The notes under the pieces were generated by a model. The model did no database searches and was not told where the DNA came from. It saw nothing but the letters and a program-made list of their open reading frames with translations. The position numbers were made by a program, and so were the translations under genes. A stretch of 26,426 nt of DNA, taken from the NCBI GenBank assembly GCA_001579985.1, contig LRSR01006315.1:1-26426 (forward strand), read 5' to 3'. Position 1 is the first letter of the stretch. Each line of letters opens with the position of its first letter. This DNA comes from Hypsibius dujardini. Taxonomy: Eukaryota; Tardigrada; Eutardigrada; Parachela; Hypsibiidae. Shown one piece after another: positions 1-8,785 of the stretch.

Positions 1-111
1 TTGTCTGTGCCAACACTGCCCGCGCACCATCATCTGTTCCAGCCCTCGAAATGGGGGGACGGCTTTGTGGTAGCGGATGTGACGGCATTGGCTAATGAAT
101 ATTTAAGATGA
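1..111 (+). CDS. possible 3' end of a coding exon, gene unidentified
   Basis: Frame 1 is open from the window edge to a TGA at 109-111 and reads 36 residues ending in VVADVTALANEYLR. Composition is protein-like and free of the surrounding simple repeats, so it could be the last exon of a plus-strand gene that starts outside the window. I do not recognise it, the stretch is short, and no convincing AATAAA follows. A chance open frame is equally possible. Confidence 0.22.
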   Translation: MSVPTLPAHHHLFQPSKWGDGFVVADVTALANEYLR

Positions 112-401
112 CACTCGTTGAGAATAATTTTAACGACCCGAACATCTGCTCGAGCAGCCAGTAGAGACAACCCGGTCGCGGACCTGACGTAGAACCACGA
201 AAAGGCATTACAATACAATTCTAGAGAGCCATACGTAGACAGAGGTACAGATAATCAGGCAGGCGGATGAATGCATAAACAGACATGCGCGAGAAACAAC
301 CATACAAACTGAGAAATCGACAAACTGAGAGAACTACAGTGGAACAGACAGACATCCAGACTTTTAGAGAAACTGACAGACAAACGGACAAATAGATCGA
401 T

Positions 402-402
402 G

Positions 403-440
<38 letters not shown>

Positions 441-500
441 TAGACAGTCAGGCAGGCAGGCAGGCAGACATACAGACAGATAGACAGACAGACAGTCAGA
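402..500. repeat. CAGA tetranucleotide array
   Basis: Near-perfect CAGA/GACA repeats with CAGG and TAGA variants. Less regular CAGA-like sequence leads into it from about 340. It generates repeat-encoded open frames on both strands. Confidence 0.9.
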
Positions 501-513
501 CTAGGTAGTAAGC

Positions 514-699
514 TCAACAGTGAATCGGTTCACCAGTCGTTGCAATAGTAGGCGGAAAAGGATACGGCGGCGACTCGTGATCCGGATAGCTTGTGATGCC
601 TAGCGCAAGCAAGTGCAGGGTTTCTTTGTCGACAGAGGGGTCGTCCAGGGTCTTCCAAGCTGATTCATTGGCCAAGAAGGCGTGTCTATCAATTTCCAA
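514..699 (-). CDS. possible terminal coding exon, gene unidentified
   Basis: On the minus strand a branch-point-like CTAATAC and a TAG acceptor at about 702-700 precede 61 codons of complex sequence beginning LEIDRHAFLANESAW and ending in a TGA at 516-514. The amino-acid composition (acidic, then proline-rich PPYPFPP) is unlike the surrounding repeats. I do not recognise the family. No matching upstream exon is visible at higher coordinates, where CAGA repeats and noncoding-looking DNA follow, so this could be a relic exon or a chance open frame. Confidence 0.3.
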   Translation of the reverse strand: MEIDRHAFLANESAWKTLDDPSVDKETLHLLALGITSYPDHESPPYPFPPTIATTGEPIHC

Positions 700-902
700 C
701 TAGCGAGTATTAGTATTAAGCATCCATAAAACAATCGCAAAATCTGGGACCACGCATAAAAGACGCAAAAAAGAGCAATGTACAATACAACATACAACAA
801 TACAACAACAATGTACAGTAAACGGTACCGCAACAGGCCCACAACAAGAAACAAACTTTCAGATAAATATTACCTCTCAATAAAACGGATGTGCATATTA
901 CA

Positions 903-1190
903 AAATATGGACAGATAGACAAGACAGACGAACGGGTAGACAGGCAAACAAACAGGCAGATAGACATAGATAGAAAAACAGAACGACAGACAAACCCAGT
1001 CCTGCTGACAGACACTTCGACAGACCAACAGAAACAGACCGAAAAACACATTTCAACAGACAGACAGCCAGGCAGAGAGGGAAGCTGGCAGGTAAATAAG
1101 TAGGCCTGTTGGTAGGCAGGCAGACAGGCAGGCAGGCACAGCAGGCAGGCAGGCAGGCAGGCAGGCAGGTAGTCAGCAAAACGGATAGAC
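903..1190. repeat. degenerate CAGA/GGCA array
   Basis: Loosely repeated CAGACAGA passing into GGCAGGCA at about 1110-1170. The long cysteine/leucine-rich minus-strand open frames here are translations of the repeat. Confidence 0.85.
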
Positions 1191-2020
1191 AACTGACCCA
1201 GACAAGATAATAGTCTGACGGTCGGATTTGATGTAGGAAAACCTTAATTATGGCAATGCAGCACTTAATTCCTTGATTGTACAAACCAAGGTTTCAGGCA
1301 TGAAATCTGACTCTTAAACTGCCGACTTCAACCGTCCAAACAAAGCATCACCAATGCCAACGGATCCCCCCCCCCGGATGTTGGAGAAATAATCTTTTAA
1401 AATCTCCCCAAGCCAGGAGACCACTCCGCATGGATATTTGGACCCATATTTGAAGCTCCATGCTCGGATGCGGAAGTACGTCACGCTGCGGCAGCGAGGA
1501 AGAATCTAAGAGAAAACGATCAGCATTCCGTCAAAGATTTCATCATCTAACGGAAAAGTTTTGGTCATCGTAACGATGTAAACTCCCAATGCTGCGCAAG
1601 TTTTGATTTGGGCACGACAGGGCAAACAGAGCAAAATCGTGACGTCTATCAATCAAAATAGTCACAAGGGTTCTTGTTCGTTTCCATTTAAAAAAAATGT
1701 ATTTTTTTTTGTCAAAATTATTGTCACATGTTTGTCCGATTTATTCCTGATTTTTTGAACCCCAAAGGTTGGAGCAGCACTGGGAGTTTTATCTCGTTCA
1801 GGCACATAACTGACTTATTAACCAATCAACCATGAAACAGTCTCTGGACTAGTGTTATTTCAAATTATTTTAAATAGTCGTTTTAAGTACACCAAAATAG
1901 GCTTTTCATTTTAGATTAAATAATTTCTAATATATTTTAACGTGAGACGCCTGGTCGTGCGCTGATTTGGAATTTCATTTAAACTCAAAAACGCTGGACG
2001 CTGGGCAAACCGCTTAAAAG
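1191..2020. other. intergenic stretch, no gene seen
   Basis: I see no credible open frame. A C-homopolymer sits at about 1367-1376, an A+T-rich segment at about 1690-1960, and a short imperfect palindrome (GCATGGA ... TCCATGC) near 1429-1463. Confidence 0.6.
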
Positions 2021-2050
2021 CAATCAATCAATCAATCAATCAACCAATCG
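2021..2050. repeat. CAAT tetranucleotide run at 5' edge of retroelement relic
   Basis: About six CAAT units ending exactly where reverse-transcriptase-like coding similarity begins. A similar run lies beyond the 3' end of the relic at 3386-3411. Confidence 0.85.
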
Positions 2051-3285
2051 ATGTTTACACTGTCGATGTGGTGCTGGATGACCTGCAGTCGGTCATGAGA
2101 ATGGACAGTGATATCGGCCTGAAATTGAACCTGGCCAAATACGAAGCCTTTGTTTTGCAGGTGATGTTCGCCAACCGCCAAGAAGCAAAGGCCGCGATTC
2201 ACCAGTTCGCGCCGACCATTTCTTTCCGCGGCCCGGAGGAACTGCTGCTGGGTGAGCTGCTGCTGCTGAAGGGTATACCGACAGCCGTGGACGTCAAGAT
2301 CGTCACCCTCTGCCTTCTGGTCAGCCGACTGGGCATGCTGCTGCCGGCGCACCAAGCCCTCTTCATTCTCCGTAACTGTCTCAGTACTCCTAAGGTGCTC
2401 TACATGTAGCGATGCTTGTCGGCCTGGTTCCGCCCTGACAAACTGGAGGCGTTCAACGAGGTCCTCCGATCCAGTGTGGAGGGTATCACCAACACCGCGA
2501 TGACGCCGATGGTATGGCGCCAGGCGACACTACCGGTCAGCAGGGATGGTTTAGGGGTCCGGAAAACGAGTGAACTAGCATACCCGGCCTACCTGGCCTC
2601 GGTTCACACGTCCAAAGACCTCATCGCTATCATCGCTCCCACGGCCGACTTGAACGACATCCTGGTAGCTCCGACACACGACTGGTGTAGCCTCACCGGA
2701 GCGGACGCACCGGTGGCATCCAAGCGGACGAGCAACACGGTTTGAGCTGCCAGAAGTGCGCAGGTCGGCCCGGCCGATATTCCACCATGAACGAAATCGT
2801 CAAAAGAGCGTTAGTGACCACGGGCGTTCAATCAACTTTGGAGCCAACCGGTCTTTACTGGGCGGACGGGAAACGACCGGGCTGATTGACGCCTGCACCG
2901 TGGAAGCGAGGGAAAGCACTGGCATGGGACATCACCTGTGTGGACACCATGGCGGATTCCTACATCGGTGGGTCCTTAATTACAGCTGGCCACGCCGCGA
3001 CAAAGACGAAAGAGAAGAACACCAGGTATCAGCATATCATGGATCACGTGCTGTTTGGACCATTAGCTTTTGAAACGTTCGGACTATGGGGACCAGAGAC
3101 GAAGACACTTATTGCTGAAATTGCCGAAAAGATGAAGGAACAGACCGGCGAAAAAAGATCTTTAATATTTACGTCAACGAATCAGCATTGAACTTCAACG
3201 TGGGAATGCAACTTGTGTCTTTGGTACTCATCCCTTTTCACGCGGTCTGGATGAGGTTTTTAGCGTTTTAAATTTCAAAAATTAA
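2041..3285 (+). pseudogene. 5'-truncated reverse-transcriptase-type retroelement relic
   Basis: Three consecutive open segments read as one protein if two stops and two frame changes are ignored. The first (2041-2406) carries LDDLQSVMRMDSDIGLKLN and a leucine-rich stretch ending in LRNCLSTPKVLYM. The second (2410-2742) carries SAWFRPDKLEAFNEVLRS and LPVSRDGLGVRKTSELAYPAYLAS. The third (about 2739-3285) carries STLEPTGLYWADGKRP, APWKRGKALAWDITCVDT, FGPLAFETFGLWGPETK and a final RISIELQRGNA. I recall this order from reverse-transcriptase-related ORFs that are abundant in invertebrate genomes; the exact clade is not determined. Lesions: TAG at 2407-2409 where a Leu is expected, TGA at 2883-2885, frame changes near 2738 and 3167, and apparently missing sequence between the second and third parts. 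The catalytic core upstream is absent, so the copy is dead. Confidence 0.72.
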
Positions 3286-3385
3286 TTTCGTCATTTCGTT
3301 GGTTTTTGTTATTTTCACGCTTTGAGCGGCATTGTTGTGCACGAGCGGCCTGAATATCGGTCATTAAATGAATAAAAAAAAATAA

Positions 3386-3411
3386 CCAATCAATTAATCA
3401 ATCAATCAATG
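3386..3411. repeat. CAAT run at 3' edge of retroelement relic
   Basis: Follows an AATAAA and A-rich stretch at about 3371-3382, consistent with the end of a retrotransposed copy whose tail grades into tetranucleotide repeat. Confidence 0.75.
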
Positions 3412-3769
3412 ATCCAAAGGCTACAGCTTTTGCAGAAAACGAGCACGTCATTCACAACAATGTCGGCATACTCGTGTACTGGGAAGTTCCTCCATCACAC
3501 CGTCTCAAGCAAAAATTTCACATGATAAAAAATATAAGGCGAAACGAATTTTTTATGTTTTCAACGCAAACGTCAAATATTTTCTTTGTGTAGAAGTGTC
3601 TGTGCTCCATGGCTCGTCATACACACGTGGCAAAAACCTTGCGCTGACCGAATTAAGCACTTCAACGCGGGACTGTGTATAACAGCCATGCGTCTAACGT
3701 TTGTAATAGCTTAACTCGGTCGGCGCAATATTTTTGCCACCTGTGCACTTTGCACAACACCATATATTA

Positions 3770-3869
3770 GCACCAGTTGGCTCGCCAGTCTTTTTCGTGG
3801 GATTTTGATTGGACTTTTTGCACCAGTTAGCTCGCCAGTCTTTTTCGTGGGATTTTGATTGGACTTTTT
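3770..3869 (+). promoter_or_regulatory. tandem 50-bp duplication with two inverted CCAAT boxes upstream of NELF-B
   Basis: Two copies (3770-3819 and 3820-3869) differ at about two positions. Each contains TGATTGG (3806-3812 and 3856-3862), the reverse complement of CCAATCA, the core recognised by NF-Y. The second copy ends about 140 bp before the NELF-B start codon, a normal place for proximal promoter elements. A weak TATA-like TATATTA lies just upstream at about 3763. Promoter activity is inferred from position; the duplication itself is directly visible. Confidence 0.6.
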
Positions 3870-4008
3870 TCTCTCTCAATTTTCCCAATCTGCAGTGCAG
3901 TTTATTCGCGAACGACTTCTCTTTTTGCCGTGCGAAGGATAGCTTCCCAGTACGCTTGCTATTCTCCGGAGTGGTGAATCTGTTCGGTGGAAGTCTTCCG
4001 CCTGCAAA

Positions 4009-4224
4009 ATGGCACCATCAAGAGCCAGGAACGACAGGAAGGCGAAGAAGTCTGTCAAAAATAAGCCCGCTAAAAGTCCGACGAAACCGAAGAAGTCTCA
4101 CGGTAAGCGGGGCAGAAAGCCGGGTAAGTCCGGCTCGAAAGCCAAGGACAAGGCGCCCAAACGGAAGGAGGAACGCGTGGAGGAGAAAGAGGAGCCGACG
4201 ACTGCGCGAGAATCACCCTTGAAA
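4009..4224 (+). CDS. NELFB: NELF-B exon 1: lysine-rich N-terminal extension
   Basis: Encodes 72 residues, about a third lysine, with SPTKPKK and an AT-hook-like KRGRKPGK at residues 33-40, then an acidic/basic segment KRKEERVEEKEE. Ends in phase 0 at a consensus GTAAGT. Human NELF-B lacks this segment as far as I recall. Confidence 0.85.
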
Positions 4225-7200
4225 GTAAGTTTGGCTGTGCACATTATACATATAGTGGAATTTTTGAGTTTGGCGACAGCCAATCGATAGAGCACGTCGA
4301 GAGGAATCGATTGAAAAAAAATTAGGTGAGGAAAATCAAAAATGAGGGAGATATGGCAGTTCCAAGTTGGGGTACAATCAATCAATCAGCCATTACAATC
4401 CCATCCGCAATGCACGGGGTGCAGCTCAAACTGTGCAACGCACTCATGAACGTGCAATCAACCAATCAATCATTACATTTTGATGGGTTTTTGATGGGTT
4501 TTGATGGTATCCCATGGTATCCCATGTATCCCATCCCATGTATCCTATCCCATGTATCCTATCCCATGTATTGCGCATGGGATTGTAGTGGCTGATTGAT
4601 TGATTGTGCCCCAACTTGGAACTGCCATATTTCCTTCAGTTTTGATTTTCCTCACCTAAAGTTTTTTTAATCGATTCCTCTCGACGTCTTCTATCGATTG
4701 GCTGTCGCGAAATTCAAAAATTTCACTGTATGTATAATGTGCTTTTACCGTTATGCTCAATATTCATTCAAAGAGTTAGGCCTTGGGCGAACTTACTGGC
4801 GGAACTGGACGAAAAGAAAATAAAATATTGAAAATAGTTTTGAGTAAATCATTCAATCAACGGATAGGAAAAAGCTATTTTTCAAAATGCGTATTGCTCT
4901 CTGAATGATCGATTGATTGGGCGGTTGTCACGTTTGTTTATTCATCCACGGTTTCAGCAGTTTAATAGTAATTGACGTTTCATGATTTTTAATCTAGGAA
5001 TTCTGATTCTGAGTTATCTAAGTATCGGAAATGGACGAAAACAAAAATACAACTTCACATTCTTTGTTCAATAATTCAATCAACCGATGACTGACATAGA
5101 CTTCAATAGTCGATTGATTGATTGATTGGGCTTCAAATTCTTTGGTCAATAATTCAATCAACCAATGACTGATATGGACTGCAATAGTCAATTGATTGAT
5201 TGATTAATTGGGTTTCAAATTCTTTGGTCGATAATTAAATCAACCGATGACTGACATAAATTTCAATAGTCGATCGATTGATTGATTGGGCTTCAAATTT
5301 TTTGGTCAATAATTCAATCAACCGATGACTGATATGGACTTCAATAGTCAATTGATTGATTGATTGGGTTTCAGATTCTTTGGTCAATAATTCAATCAAC
5401 CGATGACTGACATAGACTTCAATAGTCGATTGATTGATTGATAGATTGGACTTCAAATTCTTTGGTCAATAATTCAATCAACCAATGACTGACATGGACT
5501 TCAATAGTCAACTGATTGATTGATTGATTGCGTTTCGAATTCTTTGGTCAATAATTCAATCAACCGATGACTGACATAAAATTCAATAGTCGATTGATTG
5601 ATTGATTGGTATTCAAATTTTTTGGTCAATAATTCAATCAACTGATGACTGATATGGTCTGTCTTCAAGACGAATAGTCGATTGATTGATTGATTGTGGT
5701 GTTCGTTGTTTGTCTGAGAAGCGGTTTTTGAACCTATCCATCTGTTTTATAGACTCCCAAGAACAACTTGGAAGGCTTCTTCGGACTCCGCGGTCCGAAT
5801 TTTCTCCACAAGGCCTTGACGACCTGTAACGATCCCAACGAGATGTTGCAGCAGTTTCGCGCCGAAGAAGGCATCCTCGTGCCGACACTCCGGCCGGCCG
5901 TAGCGCTGCTCGATCTCATGGACGTGCGCCGGTACGACTTCCACATGCTGTGCGCCGAACAGCTTCGTCAGGCCCTGATGGACCGCATCACTAGCGCCTC
6001 CAAGGTGGCACGGGGCGAGGAGAAGCAGCGGCAACTGGAGGCGCTCTTGGATCAGTGCTTCGTCGGGCTGAATCTTCCCCTGGTGCGACCAATTGTCCTC
6101 CATGTGCTGGGCAATTTGGACACCGTCGCGGACCGCTACAAGAAGGAAATTATGAACAATAAAGAGCTGTATGATGTGTGTGATGTACCGCTGCGGCGAC
6201 AGATTTGGCTGGACCGGAAAGATCTCTTCGAGGCGGAGATGTTCCCGTTGTTTGACGAGTGGATTGCCGGCCGGAGAAAAAGCATGTTTGAGCTCAATAC
6301 TACGAGTAGTCTCTACTCGATTCCGGGTTAGTGGGCTTTTCAACTGCTCTTCTCCACATGAGACATCGAGGGTCTTTATCAAATTAAATTAATTAAATTA
6401 TCTAATTTTATTTTATTTAATTAATTTAATTATCTTATTATCTAATTTAATTAATTTAATTATATTTTTTAATTATCTAATTTAATTTATTTAATTATCA
6501 AATTATCTAATTTAATTAGTTTAATTATCTAATTTAATTATCAAATAATTTAAATTAAATTAAATTATCAAAGCGTGTGTTGATTTGGAAAAGTTTGAAT
6601 TTATTTCAGGCGGATTTCGTTTAGATCTCCCCTTTTCAAATCCATTTGGTTATAATTTTTAAACTGGTTTCCGATTTTTTCAAGAGTGAGGTTGATTCCC
6701 AAATTTTAAACGATTTTCATCAATCAAAAAATTTATGGTACGATTTTAGCTGTTTTCCATCATTTTTTATTCTTTTTGTTTAAACAAGCTTAATATTATT
6801 TGGAACTGTTTGTTTTTGAAATTGAAAACGAATCATTAGTGATTCAGGTAAAAATAAGGAAGAAACAAATTCCCACACCACTTTGTGCTATAGCCCGGGG
6901 CTTGATTGATTGATTCATCAGTCACGTTTCCGACGTTTCAATTTTTTTATCCCAATCACTGTGAAACGTTTGATTCCAAGATTTTTTACACTCTTCCACT
7001 CCAAATTGGAATTTGGAATCGATTGACATCAGCAGAATCGTTTTTTGAATGCCAGGGGGCGGAGCTATGGGCTACTTTCAGTCTAGGCTTCCGAGTGACA
7101 GTGCAGAAATAACCCATAGCTCCGCCCCCCGGTACCCAAAAAAGATTCCGCTGATGTCAATCGATTCCAAATTCCAGTTTGGAATGGAAGAGTATAAAAA

Positions 7201-8697
7201 CTCTTTGAATCAAACGTTTTACAGTGGTTGCGATAAACAAATTGAAACTTCGGAAATGTTGCTGGAGAATCAATCAATCAAGCCCCGGGCTATAGCACGA
7301 AATGGTGCGGAAATTTTTTTTTGCCTTATTTGTTTCTGAAACCGCGAATGTGATTTTCCTTCCTTTTCTTATTTGTTCTCTTGTCTCGCAGGTAACCTTC
7401 GCCGTCAGGATCCGTCGCTGGTAAAGATGGTCGCTAACATCGGCGACAGCGTCCCCCTGTACGGCTTCGTGGTGGATCTTATCAAGTCGCGCTACCTCTC
7501 CAGCGGGAGCCCCCACTACGGCACCCTCCGTCTGGACTTGCTGATTCTCCTCCATGAGAGTCAGCCGCAGATTGTCAACAAGGCTGACGGTTTCCTCTAC
7601 AAGTTCTCCTACTGCATGGACGCATGCGTCCGCGCGCGCCACGTCGACGCTAAACGCTGCAAAGAGATCACCGACGTACTGGACATTCTTAAGCGGAAGG
7701 ATTTCTCTGTCTTTCGTGACATCGCCATGATTTTAGGTGGACATGATGGACAAAGCTAGACAAAGCAGTTGCACTCTTACGGGACTTTTGACTTTTGACT
7801 TTCATTTTCAGGCGAGCCTCAGATCACCTACTTCAACGCGACCAGCGCGATGCGTCTCGTCCAGGCCGTGATCAACCAGGACGGTCTGCCGCGTGACAAC
7901 AACATGCTCATGTTCTTCATGCGCCTCCTCGGGATCGGCACCCACGCCCGCGACTACGTGACGGAGCAGCTGCAGAAAGAGGCCAAACTATCGGCTGAGA
8001 TCTGCTGCACCTTCCTGCCGAAGCTCTGCTCGGTGATCGTGTCGGTAGCGGCGCGAAAAGTCCACAGCGAGAATGTGAAAACGGCCACGCTGAGCCTGGA
8101 CGCCTTACTTCCCTCGCTCAAGAGGGAACCGGTGGCTGTGTGGTTGGTCCTCCAATGGATCGCTTATCTCCTCCGGCAGAACGATCAGGACCTCGTGCAG
8201 GGGTTGTTCGCGGTGTTCCCGCAGTTTGTGGAGAAGATGCCGCTGGGGGAGGAGCACCTGGTGCACTCCGTGGTGATGCAGCTGGCGCGGACCACGCAGG
8301 AGCGCGTGTGGTCGCAGGCCTTTGCCGACTGCATTTTCCGCACCTACCTCGCCTCACTGGACGGGAAGATCAACGGCGCACTCCACGCACTCTGGTTGAT
8401 GTATTATGTCTACCCGAAACTGGAGCCGCGTTATCGCGATGCGATTCTGCAGGACATTTTGCCGCAGGTTAGTGGCGATTCCCTGTCGCGATTCCCTGTC
8501 GCGGTTCAGCGGATCCGGCATTTGTAACGGCAGTTTTGTCTGTCCAGGTGGACGGCAATCCCGAAGTGAAAGCCCTCTTCACGTCCGTGTCTGGACGAAT
8601 CTCCACGTCCGTGCCGTTGTCTCCCATGCTGCTCGACACTTCACTCACACCCGACTTCCGGTCTCCCGATCACGTCTCTTCACGACCGCATATTTGA
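4009..8697 (+). CDS. NELFB: Negative elongation factor B (NELF-B/COBRA1-like), five coding exons
   Basis: Coding exons are 4009-4224, 5753-6326, 7392-7736, 7812-8467 and 8548-8697, giving 646 codons plus TGA. NELF-B is a helical-repeat subunit of the nuclear NELF complex, which with DSIF holds RNA polymerase II in promoter-proximal pause. Family match from memory: EEGILVPTLRPAVALLDL, NKELYDVCDVPLRRQIW, YCMDACVRARHVD, the aspartate/leucine-rich middle, and a serine/proline C-terminal tail, all in the human order. The core from about residue 76 is close to the ~580 residues of human NELF-B. Residues 1-72 are an added lysine-rich extension. ATG 4009 has A at -3 and G at +4. Introns are 1528, 1065, 75 and 80 bp. 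Donors are GTAAGT, GTTAGT, GTGGAC (weak) and GTTAGT. A variant poly(A) hexamer GATAAA follows at 8704. The gene is convergent with the DUSP10-like gene. Confidence 0.93.
4239..4742. repeat. 504-bp fold-back element in NELF-B intron 1
   Basis: Left arm 4239-4410 and right arm 4571-4742 are reverse complements of about 172 bp with no gaps and scattered mismatches; paired positions sum to 8981 throughout. The 160-bp loop carries tandem copies of CCCATGTATCCTAT. Both arms contain a CAAT/ATTG run. It begins 14 nt after the exon 1 splice donor. Confidence 0.92.
5060..5695. repeat. ~80-bp tandem satellite with alternating A/B monomers, NELF-B intron 1
   Basis: Eight monomers, marked by GAATAGTC/CAATAGTC at about 5104, 5182, 5263, 5342, 5420, 5502, 5584 and 5673. 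Odd copies carry AGTCGATTGATTG (CGATCGATTG in copy 3) after GACTGACATA. Even copies carry mostly AGTCAATTGATTG after GACTGATATGG, so the real period is a dimer of about 160 bp. The array stops about 60 bp before exon 2. Confidence 0.9.
5753..6326 (+). CDS. NELFB: NELF-B exon 2: start of conserved core
   Basis: Follows TTTTATAG. Encodes residues 73-263 and the first base of codon 264, beginning TPKNNLEGFFGLRGPN. It holds the most recognisable NELF-B block, including DLMDVRRYDFHM and PLRRQIWLDRKDLFEAEM. Ends at GTTAGT in phase 1. Confidence 0.93.
6379..6571. repeat. A+T-only low-complexity tract, NELF-B intron 2
   Basis: About 190 bp of TTAATTAAATTATCTAATT-type sequence with almost no G or C, immediately downstream of exon 2. 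Confidence 0.9.
6843..7340. repeat. ~500-bp fold-back element in NELF-B intron 2
   Basis: Arms 6843-7071 and 7112-7340 (about 229 bp each) are reverse complements with paired positions summing to 14183 and only a 40-nt loop. Landmarks are GCCCGGGGCTTGATTGATTG on the left mirrored by CAATCAATCAAGCCCCGGGC on the right, and GGGGGCGGAGCTATGGG mirrored by CCCATAGCTCCGCCCCC at the loop. The outermost ~30 bp are more diverged. It ends about 50 bp before the exon 3 acceptor. Confidence 0.93.
7392..7736 (+). CDS. NELFB: NELF-B exon 3
   Basis: Follows TCTCGCAG and joins in phase 1 (G|GT). Encodes residues 264-378, including HYGTLRLDLLILLHES and CMDACVRARHVDAKRC. The donor GTGGAC is a poor match to consensus, but the junction restores MILGEPQITYFN in frame. 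Confidence 0.9.
7812..8467 (+). CDS. NELFB: NELF-B exon 4
   Basis: Follows CATTTTCAG after a 75-bp intron. Encodes helical-repeat residues 379-597, including DGLPRDNNMLMFFMRLLGIG and a region ending YYVYPKLEPRYRDAILQ. Ends in phase 0 at GTTAGT. The next intron carries a small CGATTCCCTGTCG duplication. Confidence 0.92.
8548..8697 (+). CDS. NELFB: NELF-B exon 5: C-terminal tail and stop
   Basis: Follows TGTCCAG. Encodes VDGNPEVKALFTSVSGRIS, then a proline/serine tail, stop TGA at 8695-8697. The human protein also ends in a short helical segment followed by a proline-rich tail. Confidence 0.85.
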   Translation: MDGNPEVKALFTSVSGRISTSVPLSPMLLDTSLTPDFRSPDHVSSRPHI

Positions 8698-8785
8698 AGT
8701 GATGATAAACTACCGAAATATTCTTGTGTGCAACGAGTTTTCACTTGTGTACCGTCCAGTATTGTGGCCACAATTGGCCATTTAC

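Noticed and set aside
716-1284. Long minus-strand cysteine/leucine-rich open frames
   Set aside because: They translate the CAGA/GGCA array ([17 protein letters not shown]) and lack any non-repeat domain. The same holds for similar frames at 11507-11976, 14246-14639, 17097-17414, 21591-22411 and 23027-23329.
2032-2355. 107-codon minus-strand open frame
   Set aside because: Antisense of the reverse-transcriptase-like relic.
5060-5695. CRISPR-like array of regularly spaced repeats
   Set aside because: The whole ~80-bp unit is repeated, with no unique spacers, no cas genes, and it lies in a spliced eukaryotic gene.
5747-6382. 211-codon minus-strand open frame
   Set aside because: Antisense shadow of NELF-B exon 2, which matches a known family on the plus strand with proper splice sites.
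8118-8472. Arginine/proline- and alanine-rich open frames on both strands
   Set aside because: Out-of-frame shadows of NELF-B exon 4 caused by its GC-rich codons.
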